Assembly (NCBI RefSeq): GCF_000768065.1
Contig: NZ_JRKM01000001.1
Location: 744,001 to 808,000, forward strand
Direction of reading: 5' to 3'
Source: Aquabacterium sp. NJ1
Lineage (GTDB): Bacteria > Pseudomonadota > Gammaproteobacteria > Burkholderiales > Burkholderiaceae_C
Length of the DNA: 64,000 bases
Shown here: piece by piece, positions 16,824 through 25,499 of the stretch
Layout: every line of letters starts with the position of its first letter
Numbering within the stretch: the stretch's first letter is position 1
Program-made: the position numbers and the translations under genes
The notes under the pieces: model-generated
What the model saw: only the letters and a program-made list of their open reading frames with translations
Databases searched by the model: none
Told to the model about the DNA's origin: nothing

Positions 16824-18026
16824 ATGGACCAACTCAAACAAGGCGCGGATGCGCTGTTTATCCTGCTGGGCGCCGTCATGGTGCTGGCGATGCACGCGGG
16901 CTTTGCCTTCCTGGAACTCGGCACCGTGCGCGGCAAGAACCAGGTCAATGCCCTGGTCAAGATCCTGGTGGACTTCTGTGTTTCGACCATCGTCTATTTC
17001 TTCGTGGGCTACACGATTGCCTACGGCGTGGACTTCTTTGCAGGCGCCGGCACGCTGGCCCAGAACAACGGCTATGCGCTGGTCAAGTTCTTCTTCTTGC
17101 TGACCTTTGCCGCAGCCATCCCCGCCATCATCTCGGGCGGTATTGCTGAACGCGCCAAGTTCGGCCCCCAGCTGATCGCCACAGCGGTCATCGTGGGCGT
17201 GTTCTACCCGCTTTGTGAAGGTGCCGTCTGGAACAACAAGTTCGGCTTCGAAGACTGGCTGCAGAAGCTGACCGGCGGGCAGTTGCATGACTTCGCCGGC
17301 TCGGTGGTCGTGCACGCCTTTGGCGGCTGGATCGCGTTGCCGGCGGTGCTGATCCTGGGTGCGCGTCGCAACCGCTATCGCAAGGACGGCGCCATGTCGG
17401 CTCACCCGCCTTCGAGCATCCCCTTCCTGGCCCTGGGTTCGTGGATCCTGGCCGTGGGCTGGTTCGGCTTCAACGTGATGAGCGCGCAGACCATCGACAA
17501 GATTTCCGGCCTGGTGGCGGTGAACTCGCTGATGGCCCTGGTGGGCGGCACCCTGGTGGCCGTACTGATGGGCAAGAACGACCCCGGCTTTGCCTACAAC
17601 GGCCCGCTGGCTGGCCTGGTGGCCGTCTGTGCGGGCTCGGACATCATGCACCCCGCGGGTGCCCTGGTCGTGGGCGCAAGCGCCGGCGCGATCTTCGTGG
17701 TGATGTTCACCCTGGTCCAGAACAAGTGGAAGATCGACGACGTGCTGGGCGTTTGGCCTCTACACGGCCTGTGCGGCACCTGGGGTGGCATCGCAGCCGG
17801 TATCTTTGGCCAGACCTCGCTGGGCGGTGTGGGTGGTGTCAACCTGGGCACGCAGGTCGTGGGCACGCTGTGCGTGCTGGCACTGGCGCTGGTCACGGGC
17901 GGGCTGGTCTACGGCATCCTCAACAAGGTATTGGGCCTGCGCCTGACGCACGAAGAGGAATACGAAGGCGCCGACCTGTCGCTGCACCGCATCAAGGCCA
18001 CGCCGGAGCAGGAAGTCTCCTGGTAA
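16824..18026 (+). CDS. amt: Ammonium transporter
   Basis: Amt/Mep/Rh-family channel-like ammonium transporter of the inner membrane, 400 aa with about 11 TM helices. Visible family features are HAGFAFLELGTVRGKN near the N-terminus, the conserved HAFGGWIALPAVLILGAR region (pore His) and WPLHGLCGTWGGIAAG (second pore His). The N-terminal ATG at 16824 (MDQLKQGAD) is chosen because the upstream in-frame extension lies in the leader. No glnK is adjacent. A sigma-54 promoter with NtrC-like boxes indicates induction under nitrogen limitation. A terminator follows. Confidence 0.94.
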   Translation: MDQLKQGADALFILLGAVMVLAMHAGFAFLELGTVRGKNQVNALVKILVDFCVSTIVYFFVGYTIAYGVDFFAGAGTLAQNNGYALVKFFFLLTFAAAIPAIISGGIAERAKFGPQLIATAVIVGVFYPLCEGAVWNNKFGFEDWLQKLTGGQLHDFAGSVVVHAFGGWIALPAVLILGARRNRYRKDGAMSAHPPSSIPFLALGSWILAVGWFGFNVMSAQTIDKISGLVAVNSLMALVGGTLVAVLMGKNDPGFAYNGPLAGLVAVCAGSDIMHPAGALVVGASAGAIFVVMFTLVQNKWKIDDVLGVWPLHGLCGTWGGIAAGIFGQTSLGGVGGVNLGTQVVGTLCVLALALVTGGLVYGILNKVLGLRLTHEEEYEGADLSLHRIKATPEQEVSW

Positions 18027-18077
18027 GGCACGGCTTTCAGCCCTGAAGCGTGCCTCCAAGAAGGGCGCTTCACCATC

Positions 18078-18102
18078 AACCCGGCCCCGTGCCGGGTTTT
18101 TT
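18078..18102 (+). terminator. Intrinsic terminator after amt
   Basis: AACCCGGC-CCCGT-GCCGGGTT followed by T4: an 8-bp stem, 52 bp beyond the amt stop. It separates amt from the toxin-antitoxin pair. Confidence 0.9.
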
Positions 18103-18127
18103 CATGCTTGTTCGCCCGCTCACGAAC

Positions 18128-18165
18128 TGGACATATTGGCCGAAATGGCTAAAATAGCTCCAAGC
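18128..18165 (+). promoter_or_regulatory. Antitoxin promoter with overlapping small inverted repeat
   Basis: TGGACA (18128-18133) and TAAAAT (18150-18155) are 16 bp apart, each one mismatch from consensus. The inverted repeat GCTA-AAA-TAGC (18148-18158) covers the -10 box, as expected for an autorepressed antitoxin promoter. Inference. Confidence 0.5.
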
Positions 18166-18183
18166 TCTGAACAAGGCACCATC

Positions 18184-18549
18184 ATGACCGCCCTCACCCT
18201 GCGCAACGCCCGTGGCGAAGACATCCCGGTAACCGAGTTCTCGGCGACCGAGGCCAAAAACAGCTTTGGCCGCGTCCTGGATACGGCTTTCAGCCAGGGT
18301 ATGGTCGCCATCACCAAACGTGACCGGCCTACTGCGGTGGTGCTCTCCCTGGACGCTTACCAGGCTTTGCTGGGTGCGCAGTCCAAACCGCTGGACACGC
18401 TGAGCCATGAGTTTGATGCACTGCTTCAACGCATGCAGGCGCCCGCAGCCCGTGACGCCATGATGGATGCTTTCGATGCCAGCCCTGAAGAGTTGGGGCA
18501 AGCCGCATTGACCGCTGCCCAAGCCAGCCTGGCTGTGCGCCAAGGCTGA
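18184..18549 (+). CDS. Phd/YefM-family antitoxin
   Basis: Predicted type II antitoxin, 121 aa from the ATG at 18184. The Phd/YefM fold is visible in the N-terminal half: VTEFSATEAKNSFGRVLDTAFSQG, then MVAITKRDRPTAVVLSLDAYQALL, the DNA-binding and dimerisation part. The C-terminal tail (Ala/Gln-rich, about 90-121) would be the toxin-neutralising region. A longer in-frame start at 18136 lies inside the predicted promoter and was rejected. The zeta-like toxin gene follows 140 bp downstream on the same strand. Confidence 0.85.
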   Translation: MTALTLRNARGEDIPVTEFSATEAKNSFGRVLDTAFSQGMVAITKRDRPTAVVLSLDAYQALLGAQSKPLDTLSHEFDALLQRMQAPAARDAMMDAFDASPEELGQAALTAAQASLAVRQG

Positions 18550-18689
18550 ACAGCCTCACCAGGTACGAAGCGCGGCGATCGGCTTCAGGCAAATCGCACC
18601 CAACTGGGCTCATGATGTGCCCTTCAGGTCAATGTGCCACCCTCGTGGGCGGCATGTGATCCCCTATTCAAAATTCAGAGAGACACGCC

Positions 18690-19457
18690 GTGGCCAAACC
18701 TGCCCACGTTCCCCGACTTTTTGTGCTGGCCGGCACCAACGGTGCTGGCAAGAGCAGCATCGGCGGCGCCACGATCCGCCTGCGCGGTGCCGAGTACTTC
18801 AACCCGGACGAAGCCGCGGCACGCATCCGCGCCGCGCAGCCACATCTCAGCGCGACGCAAGCCAACAGTGCCGCCTGGCATGAAGGCAAGCGCCTGCTGC
18901 AACACGCCATCGCGCACGGTCAGGACTACAACTTCGAGACGACACTGGGCGGCAAGAGCTTTGCAGCCTTGCTCAAGGAAGCCTCAGCCAAGGGCTTTGA
19001 GGTTCGGATCTGGTACGTGGGCCTGGCCAGCCCGGAGCACCACCTGGCGCGGGTGAAGGCGCGCGTCAAAAAGGGTGGGCATGACATCCCCGAGGCCGAT
19101 ATCCGCCGCCGTTTTGACCAGAGCCGGCTGCAGCTCATCGAGTTGTTGCCGCACCTGAGCGAACTGCGCGTCTATGACAACAGCGAAGATGCTGATCCGC
19201 ACAAGGGCAAGGCCCCGAAACCACGCCTGCTGCTGCATTGGCGGCAAGCTGGTCAGCCAGGCACGCCCGCGCATCAGGCTGATGTGCTGGTGCCCGCCAC
19301 GGCGCAGGAGCTGATGAACACGCCAGACTGGGCCAAGCCCGTGGTGATGGCCGCGCTCAAGCTGCAATCGGACTTGCAGACCGTGCCGGCATCGGCAGAT
19401 CTCAAGGACGCGTCGCCAGCAGACGCTCGGCCAAAGCGAAATCGCCCGGCCAAGTGA
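18690..19457 (+). CDS. Zeta-toxin family P-loop kinase
   Basis: A 255-aa P-loop protein with GTNGAGKSS (Walker A, about 15-23), NPDEAAARIR (about 36, Asp typical of zeta toxins), NFETTLGGK (about 78) and VGLASPEHHLARVKARVKKGGHDIPEADIRRRF. This is the zeta/AAA_33 pattern, whose members phosphorylate UDP-N-acetylglucosamine or other small molecules. The start is GTG with weak ribosome-binding sequence. It is probably partnered with the Phd-type antitoxin upstream rather than an epsilon antitoxin. Its last 18 codons overlap the 3' end of the convergent ispD by 56 bp, so its Lys/Pro/Arg-rich tail is encoded antisense to ispD. Confidence 0.87.
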   Translation: MAKPAHVPRLFVLAGTNGAGKSSIGGATIRLRGAEYFNPDEAAARIRAAQPHLSATQANSAAWHEGKRLLQHAIAHGQDYNFETTLGGKSFAALLKEASAKGFEVRIWYVGLASPEHHLARVKARVKKGGHDIPEADIRRRFDQSRLQLIELLPHLSELRVYDNSEDADPHKGKAPKPRLLLHWRQAGQPGTPAHQADVLVPATAQELMNTPDWAKPVVMAALKLQSDLQTVPASADLKDASPADARPKRNRPAK

Positions 19458-20154
19458 CCTTGAAGTTGTCGTAGGCGCCTTGCACCAGTCGAGGCTGGTG
19501 CCCCAGCGCCTCGATGGCACTGGCCTCGTCCGTGATGGCTGCGGCGGTTTCCGGATCGGCCAGTGCGGACAGCAAGGCCGGGCGCAACAGGCCAAGTCGG
19601 AACATCTGTGGCGTCTGGGCGGCCCACTTGCCAGCGCGGTCCACCGTGGCCTGCACGCGGGCTTCGCCTTGCGAGCCCACCACAGCCGCCTTCAAGGTGT
19701 CGGCCAGCGGCAAGGCCAGCAAGCCGCCCACCTCGTCGTCTTCGCAGGCATCGATCAGGCGCTCGACCCAATCCGGCTGGATCAGACAGCGTGCAGCGTC
19801 ATGCACCAGCACCCAGTCGTGTGGCTGGGCACCGCGGGCCAGCAATTCGCCCAGGCCGTTGGCCACGCTCTCCGCGCGAGAGGCGCCGCCCACGCGCGCC
19901 ACCCAGCCATGCTCGCCTTCGAAGCCAGGCACATGCTGCTCGAACTGGGTATCGCCCGGCGACAGCACGACCAGCGTGGCAGCCAGCCTGGGCACCGCAG
20001 CGAGTGCCGCCAGCGTGTGGGCGACAACGGCCTTGCCCGCAATCGGGTGGTACTGCTTGGGCCCGCCCACGCCTGCCCGCTCACCCACGCCAGCGCAGGG
20101 GACCAGGGCAAACGCACGGGGTTTGAACTCGTGTGAGGCAATCGTCAAAGACAT
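19402..20154 (-). CDS. ispD: 2-C-methyl-D-erythritol 4-phosphate cytidylyltransferase
   Basis: Third MEP-pathway step, coupling CTP to MEP. About 250 aa. The nucleotide-binding start FALVPCAGVGERAGVGGPKQY, the VHDAARCLI motif (about 118) and the C-terminal KVTWPGDFALAERLL are characteristic. The ATG at 20154 (MSLTIASH) is preferred. A G5/C6 hairpin (20155-20170) lies directly in front of it and would pair with part of the purine-rich ribosome-binding stretch AGGTGGGGGA. It is divergent from mfd and separated from ispF by the amt/TA insertion. Confidence 0.95.
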   Translation of the reverse strand: MSLTIASHEFKPRAFALVPCAGVGERAGVGGPKQYHPIAGKAVVAHTLAALAAVPRLAATLVVLSPGDTQFEQHVPGFEGEHGWVARVGGASRAESVANGLGELLARGAQPHDWVLVHDAARCLIQPDWVERLIDACEDDEVGGLLALPLADTLKAAVVGSQGEARVQATVDRAGKWAAQTPQMFRLGLLRPALLSALADPETAAAITDEASAIEALGHQPRLVQGAYDNFKVTWPGDFALAERLLATRP

Positions 20155-20256
20155 GGGGGGATTGTCCCCCACCTAAAATGCGCTCTGGATAGAGTTTGAA
20201 TTCGCCACACACGCCCGGCCACCCTTGTGACCGGGCTATTGTCATTTCCGCACGCC

Positions 20257-23200
20257 ATGCTGCCCGCCCTGCCCCTGCCCTCAATCGCCCCTGGCAAACG
20301 CTTCACCGTGCCGCGCCCTGCGGGCTCGGGTGACGCCCTGCTGCTGGCCCACTTCGCGCAAAGCCGCAAGGCGCAGGGCCAGCTCACCGCCGTCATGACC
20401 GCCGACCCGGCCGATGCCCAGCGTCTGCTCGACGAAATGGCCTTCTTCGTGCCGGACCTGCGCTGCGCCGTCTTCCCGGACTGGGAAACGCTGCCCTACG
20501 ACACCTTCTCGCCCCACCAGGACCTGATCTCGGAGCGCCTGGCCACGCTGTGGCGCATCCAGCAGGGCGTGAAGTCGGACACCGGCGTGGACGTGGTGCT
20601 GCTGCCGGCCACCACGGGTCTCACGCGCCTGGCGCCGCCCTCCTTCCTGGCCGCCTACACCTTCCACTTCAAGCAAAAGCAGAAGCTCGATGAAGCGGCC
20701 CTGAAATCGCAGCTGACACTGGCCGGCTACACGCACGTCAGCCAGGTGGTGTCGCCGGGTGAATACGCCGTGCGCGGCGGCCTGATCGACCTCTACCCCA
20801 TGGGCTCGCCGGTGCCCTATCGCGTGGACCTGTTCGGCGATGAGATCGACTCCATCCGCACCTTCGACCCGGACTCGCAACGCAGCCTTTACCCCGTGCC
20901 CGAAGTGCGCCTGCTGCCCGGCCGCGAATTCCCGATGGACGAAGCCGCACGTGGCGCCTTCCGCAAGCGCTGGCGCGAGCGCATCGAAGGCGACCCCACC
21001 AAATCCCGCATCTACAAGGACATCGGCACGGGCGTGGCAACCGCGGGCATCGAGTACTACCTGCCCCTGTTCTTCGACGAGACCTCGACGCTGTTCCAGC
21101 ACCTGGGCGAGCAGGCAGCGTTGGTGCTGCATGGCGACATCGACGGAGCGCTGCGCCGCTTCTGGACCGAGACCAAGGAGCGCCACCGCTTCCTGCAGCA
21201 TGACCCTGAACGCCCGCTGCTGCCTCCTGAGGACATTTTCCTCAAGGTGGACGACTTCTTCACGTTGGCGAACGTGCACGCGCAACTGGTGGTGCGCGGC
21301 ACCGAGCCCACCGAGCCTGGGCAGGCGCCATCTCAAGCTGGCGCGTGGGCTCGCCCCCTGCCCGACCTGAGCGTCGAGCGCGGCGGCCAGGACCCGTTGC
21401 GCAAGCTCGAACAGCACATCGACAAGACCGACAAGGCCGGGCAACGCGTGCTGGTGGTGGCCGAAAGCGCCGGCCGCCGTGAAAGCCTGATGGAGCTGCT
21501 GCGCGACCACCGCATCAACCTGCCCAGCATCGACACGCTGCAGGCCTTTGTCGACAGCGACCACCGCCACGCGATCACGGCCGCACCGCTCGCCGCCGGC
21601 TTCATCTGGAACGACCTGGCGAACGCGAAAGCCGGCATCCAGTTCGTGACCGAAACCGAACTGTTCGACGCCACGCCCACCACGCGCCGGCGCCGCAAGT
21701 CCGAGCAGGTCACCGATCTGGACTCGCTCATCAAGGACCTGAGCGAGCTGAATGTGGGCGACCCGGTGGTGCACAGCAACCACGGCATCGGCCGCTACCA
21801 GGGCCTGATCAACCTGGACCTGGGTGATGGCCCTTCCGAGTTCCTGCACCTGGAGTACGCCGACAAGGCCACGCTGTATGTGCCCGTGTCGCAGCTGCAC
21901 CTGATCAGCCGCTACACCGGCGTGAGCGCCGAAGAAGCGCCGCTGCACAAGCTGGGCTCGCCGCAATGGGACAAGGCCAAGCGCAAGGCAGCCGAGCAGG
22001 TGCGCGACACCGCCGCCGAGTTGCTCAACCTGTATGCCCGCCGTGCAGCCCGCGAAGGCTTTGCCTTCAGGTTCAGCGCCCAGGACTACGAGGCCTTTGC
22101 GGCCAGCTTCGGCTTTGAAGAAACAGCCGACCAGCGCGCGGCCATCCACGCCGTCATCCAGGACATGATCAGCCCGCGGCCCATGGACCGCCTGGTCTGC
22201 GGCGACGTGGGTTTCGGCAAGACCGAGGTGGCCCTGCGCGCGGCTTTCGTGGCGGTGACAGGCGGCAAGCAGGTCGTGCTGCTGGCGCCCACCACCTTGC
22301 TGGCTGAACAGCACTACCAGAACATCTCGGACCGTTTCTCGCAATGGCCTGTGAAGGTGGCGGAGATGTCGCGCTTCCGCTCTGCCAAGGAAATCAAGGC
22401 CGCCATGCAAGGCCTGGAAGACGGCAGCATCGACATCGTGATCGGCACGCACAAGCTGCTGAGCGACTCGGTCAAGTTCAAGCGCCTGGGCCTCTTGATC
22501 ATCGACGAAGAACACCGCTTCGGGGTGCGCCACAAGGAGGCCATCAAGGCCATGCGCGCCGACATCGACGTGCTCACACTGACCGCCACACCCATCCCGC
22601 GTACGCTGGGCATGGCCATGGAAGGCCTGCGTGATCTTTCCGTCATCGCCACCGCACCGCAACGCCGCCTCGCCATCAAGACCTTCGTTCGATCAGAGAG
22701 CAGCAACACCATCCGCGAAGCCGTGCTGCGCGAGCTCAAGCGCGGTGGCCAGGTCTACTTCCTGCACAACGAGGTGGAGACCATCGAGAACCGGCGCGAC
22801 AAGCTCACCGAGCTCATCCCCGAAGCCCGCATCGCCATTGCGCACGGCCAGATGCCCGAGCGCGAACTGGAGCGGGTGATGCGCGACTTCGTGGCCCAAC
22901 GCCACAACGTGCTGCTGTGCTCGACCATCATCGAAACCGGCATCGACGTGCCCTCGGCCAACACCATCGTGATCAGCCGCGCCGACAAGTTCGGCCTGGC
23001 CCAGCTGCACCAGTTGCGTGGCCGCGTAGGCCGCTCGCACCACCAGGCCTACGCCTATCTGCTGGTGCCCGATGTGGAAGGCCTGACCAAGCAGGCCGCC
23101 CAACGCCTGGATGCCATCCAGAACATGGAGGAGCTGGGCTCGGGCTTCTACCTGGCCATGCACGACCTGGAGATCCGCGGTGCCGGCGAGGTGCTGGGCG

Positions 23201-23772
23201 ACAACCAGAGCGGCAACATGATGGAAGTGGGCTTCCAGCTGTACAACGAGATGCTGGGCGAAGCTGTGCGTTCCCTGAAGGCCGGCAAGGAGCCCGACCT
23301 GCTCTCACCGTTGGGCATGTTCGGCAGCAACACCGACGTGAACCTGCATGCCCCGGCCCTGCTGCCCGACGCCTACTGCGGCGACGTGCATGTGCGCCTG
23401 AGCCTGTACAAGCGCCTGGCCACGGCCGACTCGCTCGACAAGATCGAGACCATGCTCGAAGAAATCGTGGACCGCTTCGGCAAGCTGCCACCGCAGGCGC
23501 AGGCCCTGTTCGACACGCACAAGCTGCGCGTGCAGTCCAAGCCTTATGGCGTGGTCAAGATCGATGCCGCACCGGGCATCATCAACATCACCTTCCGCCC
23601 CAACCCGCCGGTGGAGCCCATGCGCATCATCGAGCTCGTCCAGAAGAACAAGCACATCAAGCTGGCCGGCAACGACAAGCTGCGCATCGAGAAGGCCTTG
23701 TCAGACCCGAAGGACCGCGCCCAGTACGTGCGCGATCTGCTGCGGCAACTGGGTCAGCCCATCAAGGCCTGA
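20257..23772 (+). CDS. mfd: Transcription-repair coupling factor
   Basis: Displaces RNA polymerase stalled at DNA lesions and recruits UvrA. It has 1171 aa from the ATG at 20257 (a GTG 30 nt earlier is possible). Domain order is the UvrB-like N-terminal module (about 1-340), the RNA polymerase interaction domain (SELNVGDPVVHSNHGIGRYQG, about 510), and the SF2 translocase with GDVGFGKTEVALRAA (Walker A), IIDEEHRFGV (DEEH), TATPIPRTLGM and QLHQLRGRVGRS. The C-terminal TRCF domain occupies about 1010-1171. Its 3' end overlaps the convergent FAD oxidoreductase by 19 bp. Confidence 0.98.
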   Translation: MLPALPLPSIAPGKRFTVPRPAGSGDALLLAHFAQSRKAQGQLTAVMTADPADAQRLLDEMAFFVPDLRCAVFPDWETLPYDTFSPHQDLISERLATLWRIQQGVKSDTGVDVVLLPATTGLTRLAPPSFLAAYTFHFKQKQKLDEAALKSQLTLAGYTHVSQVVSPGEYAVRGGLIDLYPMGSPVPYRVDLFGDEIDSIRTFDPDSQRSLYPVPEVRLLPGREFPMDEAARGAFRKRWRERIEGDPTKSRIYKDIGTGVATAGIEYYLPLFFDETSTLFQHLGEQAALVLHGDIDGALRRFWTETKERHRFLQHDPERPLLPPEDIFLKVDDFFTLANVHAQLVVRGTEPTEPGQAPSQAGAWARPLPDLSVERGGQDPLRKLEQHIDKTDKAGQRVLVVAESAGRRESLMELLRDHRINLPSIDTLQAFVDSDHRHAITAAPLAAGFIWNDLANAKAGIQFVTETELFDATPTTRRRRKSEQVTDLDSLIKDLSELNVGDPVVHSNHGIGRYQGLINLDLGDGPSEFLHLEYADKATLYVPVSQLHLISRYTGVSAEEAPLHKLGSPQWDKAKRKAAEQVRDTAAELLNLYARRAAREGFAFRFSAQDYEAFAASFGFEETADQRAAIHAVIQDMISPRPMDRLVCGDVGFGKTEVALRAAFVAVTGGKQVVLLAPTTLLAEQHYQNISDRFSQWPVKVAEMSRFRSAKEIKAAMQGLEDGSIDIVIGTHKLLSDSVKFKRLGLLIIDEEHRFGVRHKEAIKAMRADIDVLTLTATPIPRTLGMAMEGLRDLSVIATAPQRRLAIKTFVRSESSNTIREAVLRELKRGGQVYFLHNEVETIENRRDKLTELIPEARIAIAHGQMPERELERVMRDFVAQRHNVLLCSTIIETGIDVPSANTIVISRADKFGLAQLHQLRGRVGRSHHQAYAYLLVPDVEGLTKQAAQRLDAIQNMEELGSGFYLAMHDLEIRGAGEVLGDNQSGNMMEVGFQLYNEMLGEAVRSLKAGKEPDLLSPLGMFGSNTDVNLHAPALLPDAYCGDVHVRLSLYKRLATADSLDKIETMLEEIVDRFGKLPPQAQALFDTHKLRVQSKPYGVVKIDAAPGIINITFRPNPPVEPMRIIELVQKNKHIKLAGNDKLRIEKALSDPKDRAQYVRDLLRQLGQPIKA

Positions 23773-25457
23773 CCGGGCCTGGCGCCGTTCTTCGTGGCAG
23801 GCGCCTCGACACCCAGGATCGAGGCCCCCACGGCCTCGGCCACCTCGATGCCATCGACCCCTGCGGACATGATGCCGCCGGCATAACCAGCGCCCTCACC
23901 CGCCGGGTACAGACCCTTGACGTTGAGGCTCTGGTAATCGCGACCACGCGTGATGCGCAGTGGTGACGAGGTGCGCGTTTCCACGCCGGTCAGCATCGCG
24001 TCCGGCATGGAGAAGCCCTTGATCTGCTTCTCGAACGCGGGCAGGGCCTCGCGAATGGCGGCCAGCGCGTAGTCAGGCAAGCTGCCATTGCCCTTCTGTG
24101 CCAGATCCGTCAGCGTGACGCCGGGCTTGTAGGACGGCATCACATTGCCCAGCACCTTGCTGCGCTGCCCCTTGATGAAGTCCCCCACCAGCTGACCCGG
24201 GGCCATGTAGTTGCCCTCACCCAACTCGTAGGCGCGCGACTCCCAGAATCGCTGGAAAGCGATCCCGTCCAGTGGGTTCACCGGCCCCTCATGCAACCCG
24301 TCTTGCCGGTAGTCCTGCGGCGAGATGCCCACCACGATGCCGGCATTCGCATTGCGCTCGTTGCGCGAGTACTGGCTCATGCCATTGGTGACCACGCGGT
24401 TGGGCTCGGACGTGGCCGCCACCACCGTGCCACCCGGGCACATGCAGAAGCTGTAAACCGCGCGGCCATTCTTGGCATGGTGGACCAGCTTGTAATCGGC
24501 CGCACCCAGGATCTCGTTGCCCGCATTGGGGCCAAAGCGCGCCTTGTCGATGATGCTTTGCGGGTGCTCCACACGGTAGCCGATCGAGAAGGGCTTGGCT
24601 TCCATGTAGACACCACGCTCGTGCAGCATCTTGAAGGTGTCGCGGGCGCTGTGACCCAGGGCGATGATCACGTGGTCTGCCTCGATCTGCTGACCGCTTT
24701 CGAGCACCACGCCACGGATGCGACCCTGGTCGATCATCACGTCGGTCACATGCTGCTGGAAGCGGATCTCGCCGCCCAGCGCCTCGATGTCCGCACGCAT
24801 CTTCTCGATCATGCTGACCAGGCGGAAGGTGCCGATGTGCGGCTTGCTCACGTAGATGATCTCTTCAGGCGCGCCGGCCTTGACGAATTCGGTCAGCACC
24901 TTGCGTGTGAGGTGGCGCGGGTCGCTGATCTGGCTGTAGAGCTTGCCATCCGAAAACGTGCCCGCCCCGCCTTCGCCGAACTGCACGTTCGACTCCGGGT
25001 TGAGCACGCTCTGGCGCCACAGGCCCCAGGTGTCCTTGGTGCGTTCGCGCACCTGCTTGCCGCGCTCCAGCACGATGGGCCGCAAGCCCATCTGCGCCAG
25101 GATCAAGGCGGCAAACAGACCGCAGGGCCCGAAGCCGATCACCATGGGGCGTTTCTCTTGCTGGAAATCTGCCGGCGCATGGCCCACGAACTTGTAGCCG
25201 GTATCGGGTGTGGGGCGAATGTGGTTGTCGCCAGACCACTGCTTGGCCACGCGTTGCTCGACCTCTTCGTTCACGAACGCGCAATCGACCGTGTAGATCA
25301 GGACGATGGCCGACTTCTTGCGCGCGTCGTAAGCACGACGGAAAACGGTGAAGTCCTGGAGTTCCTTGTCCTGGATGCCCAATCGGGCCACGATGGCGGG
25401 GCGCAAGTCGCCCTCGGCATGGTTCAGGGGAAGGCGCAGTTCGGTGATTCGCAGCAT
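23754..25457 (-). CDS. FAD-dependent oxidoreductase (uncharacterised YtfP-like dehydrogenase family)
   Basis: A 567-aa flavoprotein of the conserved HI0933/FAD-dependent dehydrogenase type (COG2509). An N-terminal ~100-residue domain (MLRITELRLPLNHAEGDL) is followed by a dinucleotide-binding motif (VIGFGPCGLFAALILAQMG, about 107) and QFGEGGAGTFSDGKLYS (about 160). The FAD-contacting end is GLYPAGEGAGYAGGIMSAGVDGIEVAEAV. The CMCPGGTV segment is typical of this family. Substrate unknown. It is convergent with mfd with a 19-bp overlap. Confidence 0.88.
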   Translation of the reverse strand: MLRITELRLPLNHAEGDLRPAIVARLGIQDKELQDFTVFRRAYDARKKSAIVLIYTVDCAFVNEEVEQRVAKQWSGDNHIRPTPDTGYKFVGHAPADFQQEKRPMVIGFGPCGLFAALILAQMGLRPIVLERGKQVRERTKDTWGLWRQSVLNPESNVQFGEGGAGTFSDGKLYSQISDPRHLTRKVLTEFVKAGAPEEIIYVSKPHIGTFRLVSMIEKMRADIEALGGEIRFQQHVTDVMIDQGRIRGVVLESGQQIEADHVIIALGHSARDTFKMLHERGVYMEAKPFSIGYRVEHPQSIIDKARFGPNAGNEILGAADYKLVHHAKNGRAVYSFCMCPGGTVVAATSEPNRVVTNGMSQYSRNERNANAGIVVGISPQDYRQDGLHEGPVNPLDGIAFQRFWESRAYELGEGNYMAPGQLVGDFIKGQRSKVLGNVMPSYKPGVTLTDLAQKGNGSLPDYALAAIREALPAFEKQIKGFSMPDAMLTGVETRTSSPLRITRGRDYQSLNVKGLYPAGEGAGYAGGIMSAGVDGIEVAEAVGASILGVEAPATKNGARPGQALMG

Positions 25458-25499
25458 AGGCCGGGATTATCTCAAAGGGGACGTCACCCCGCGCCGGCC

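Noticed and set aside
20281..22662. A 793-codon open frame antisense to mfd
   Set aside because: Composition (His/Val/Gly-rich) and lack of any family motif show that it is a mirror of the high-GC mfd coding strand, where third-position GC removes stop codons on the opposite strand.
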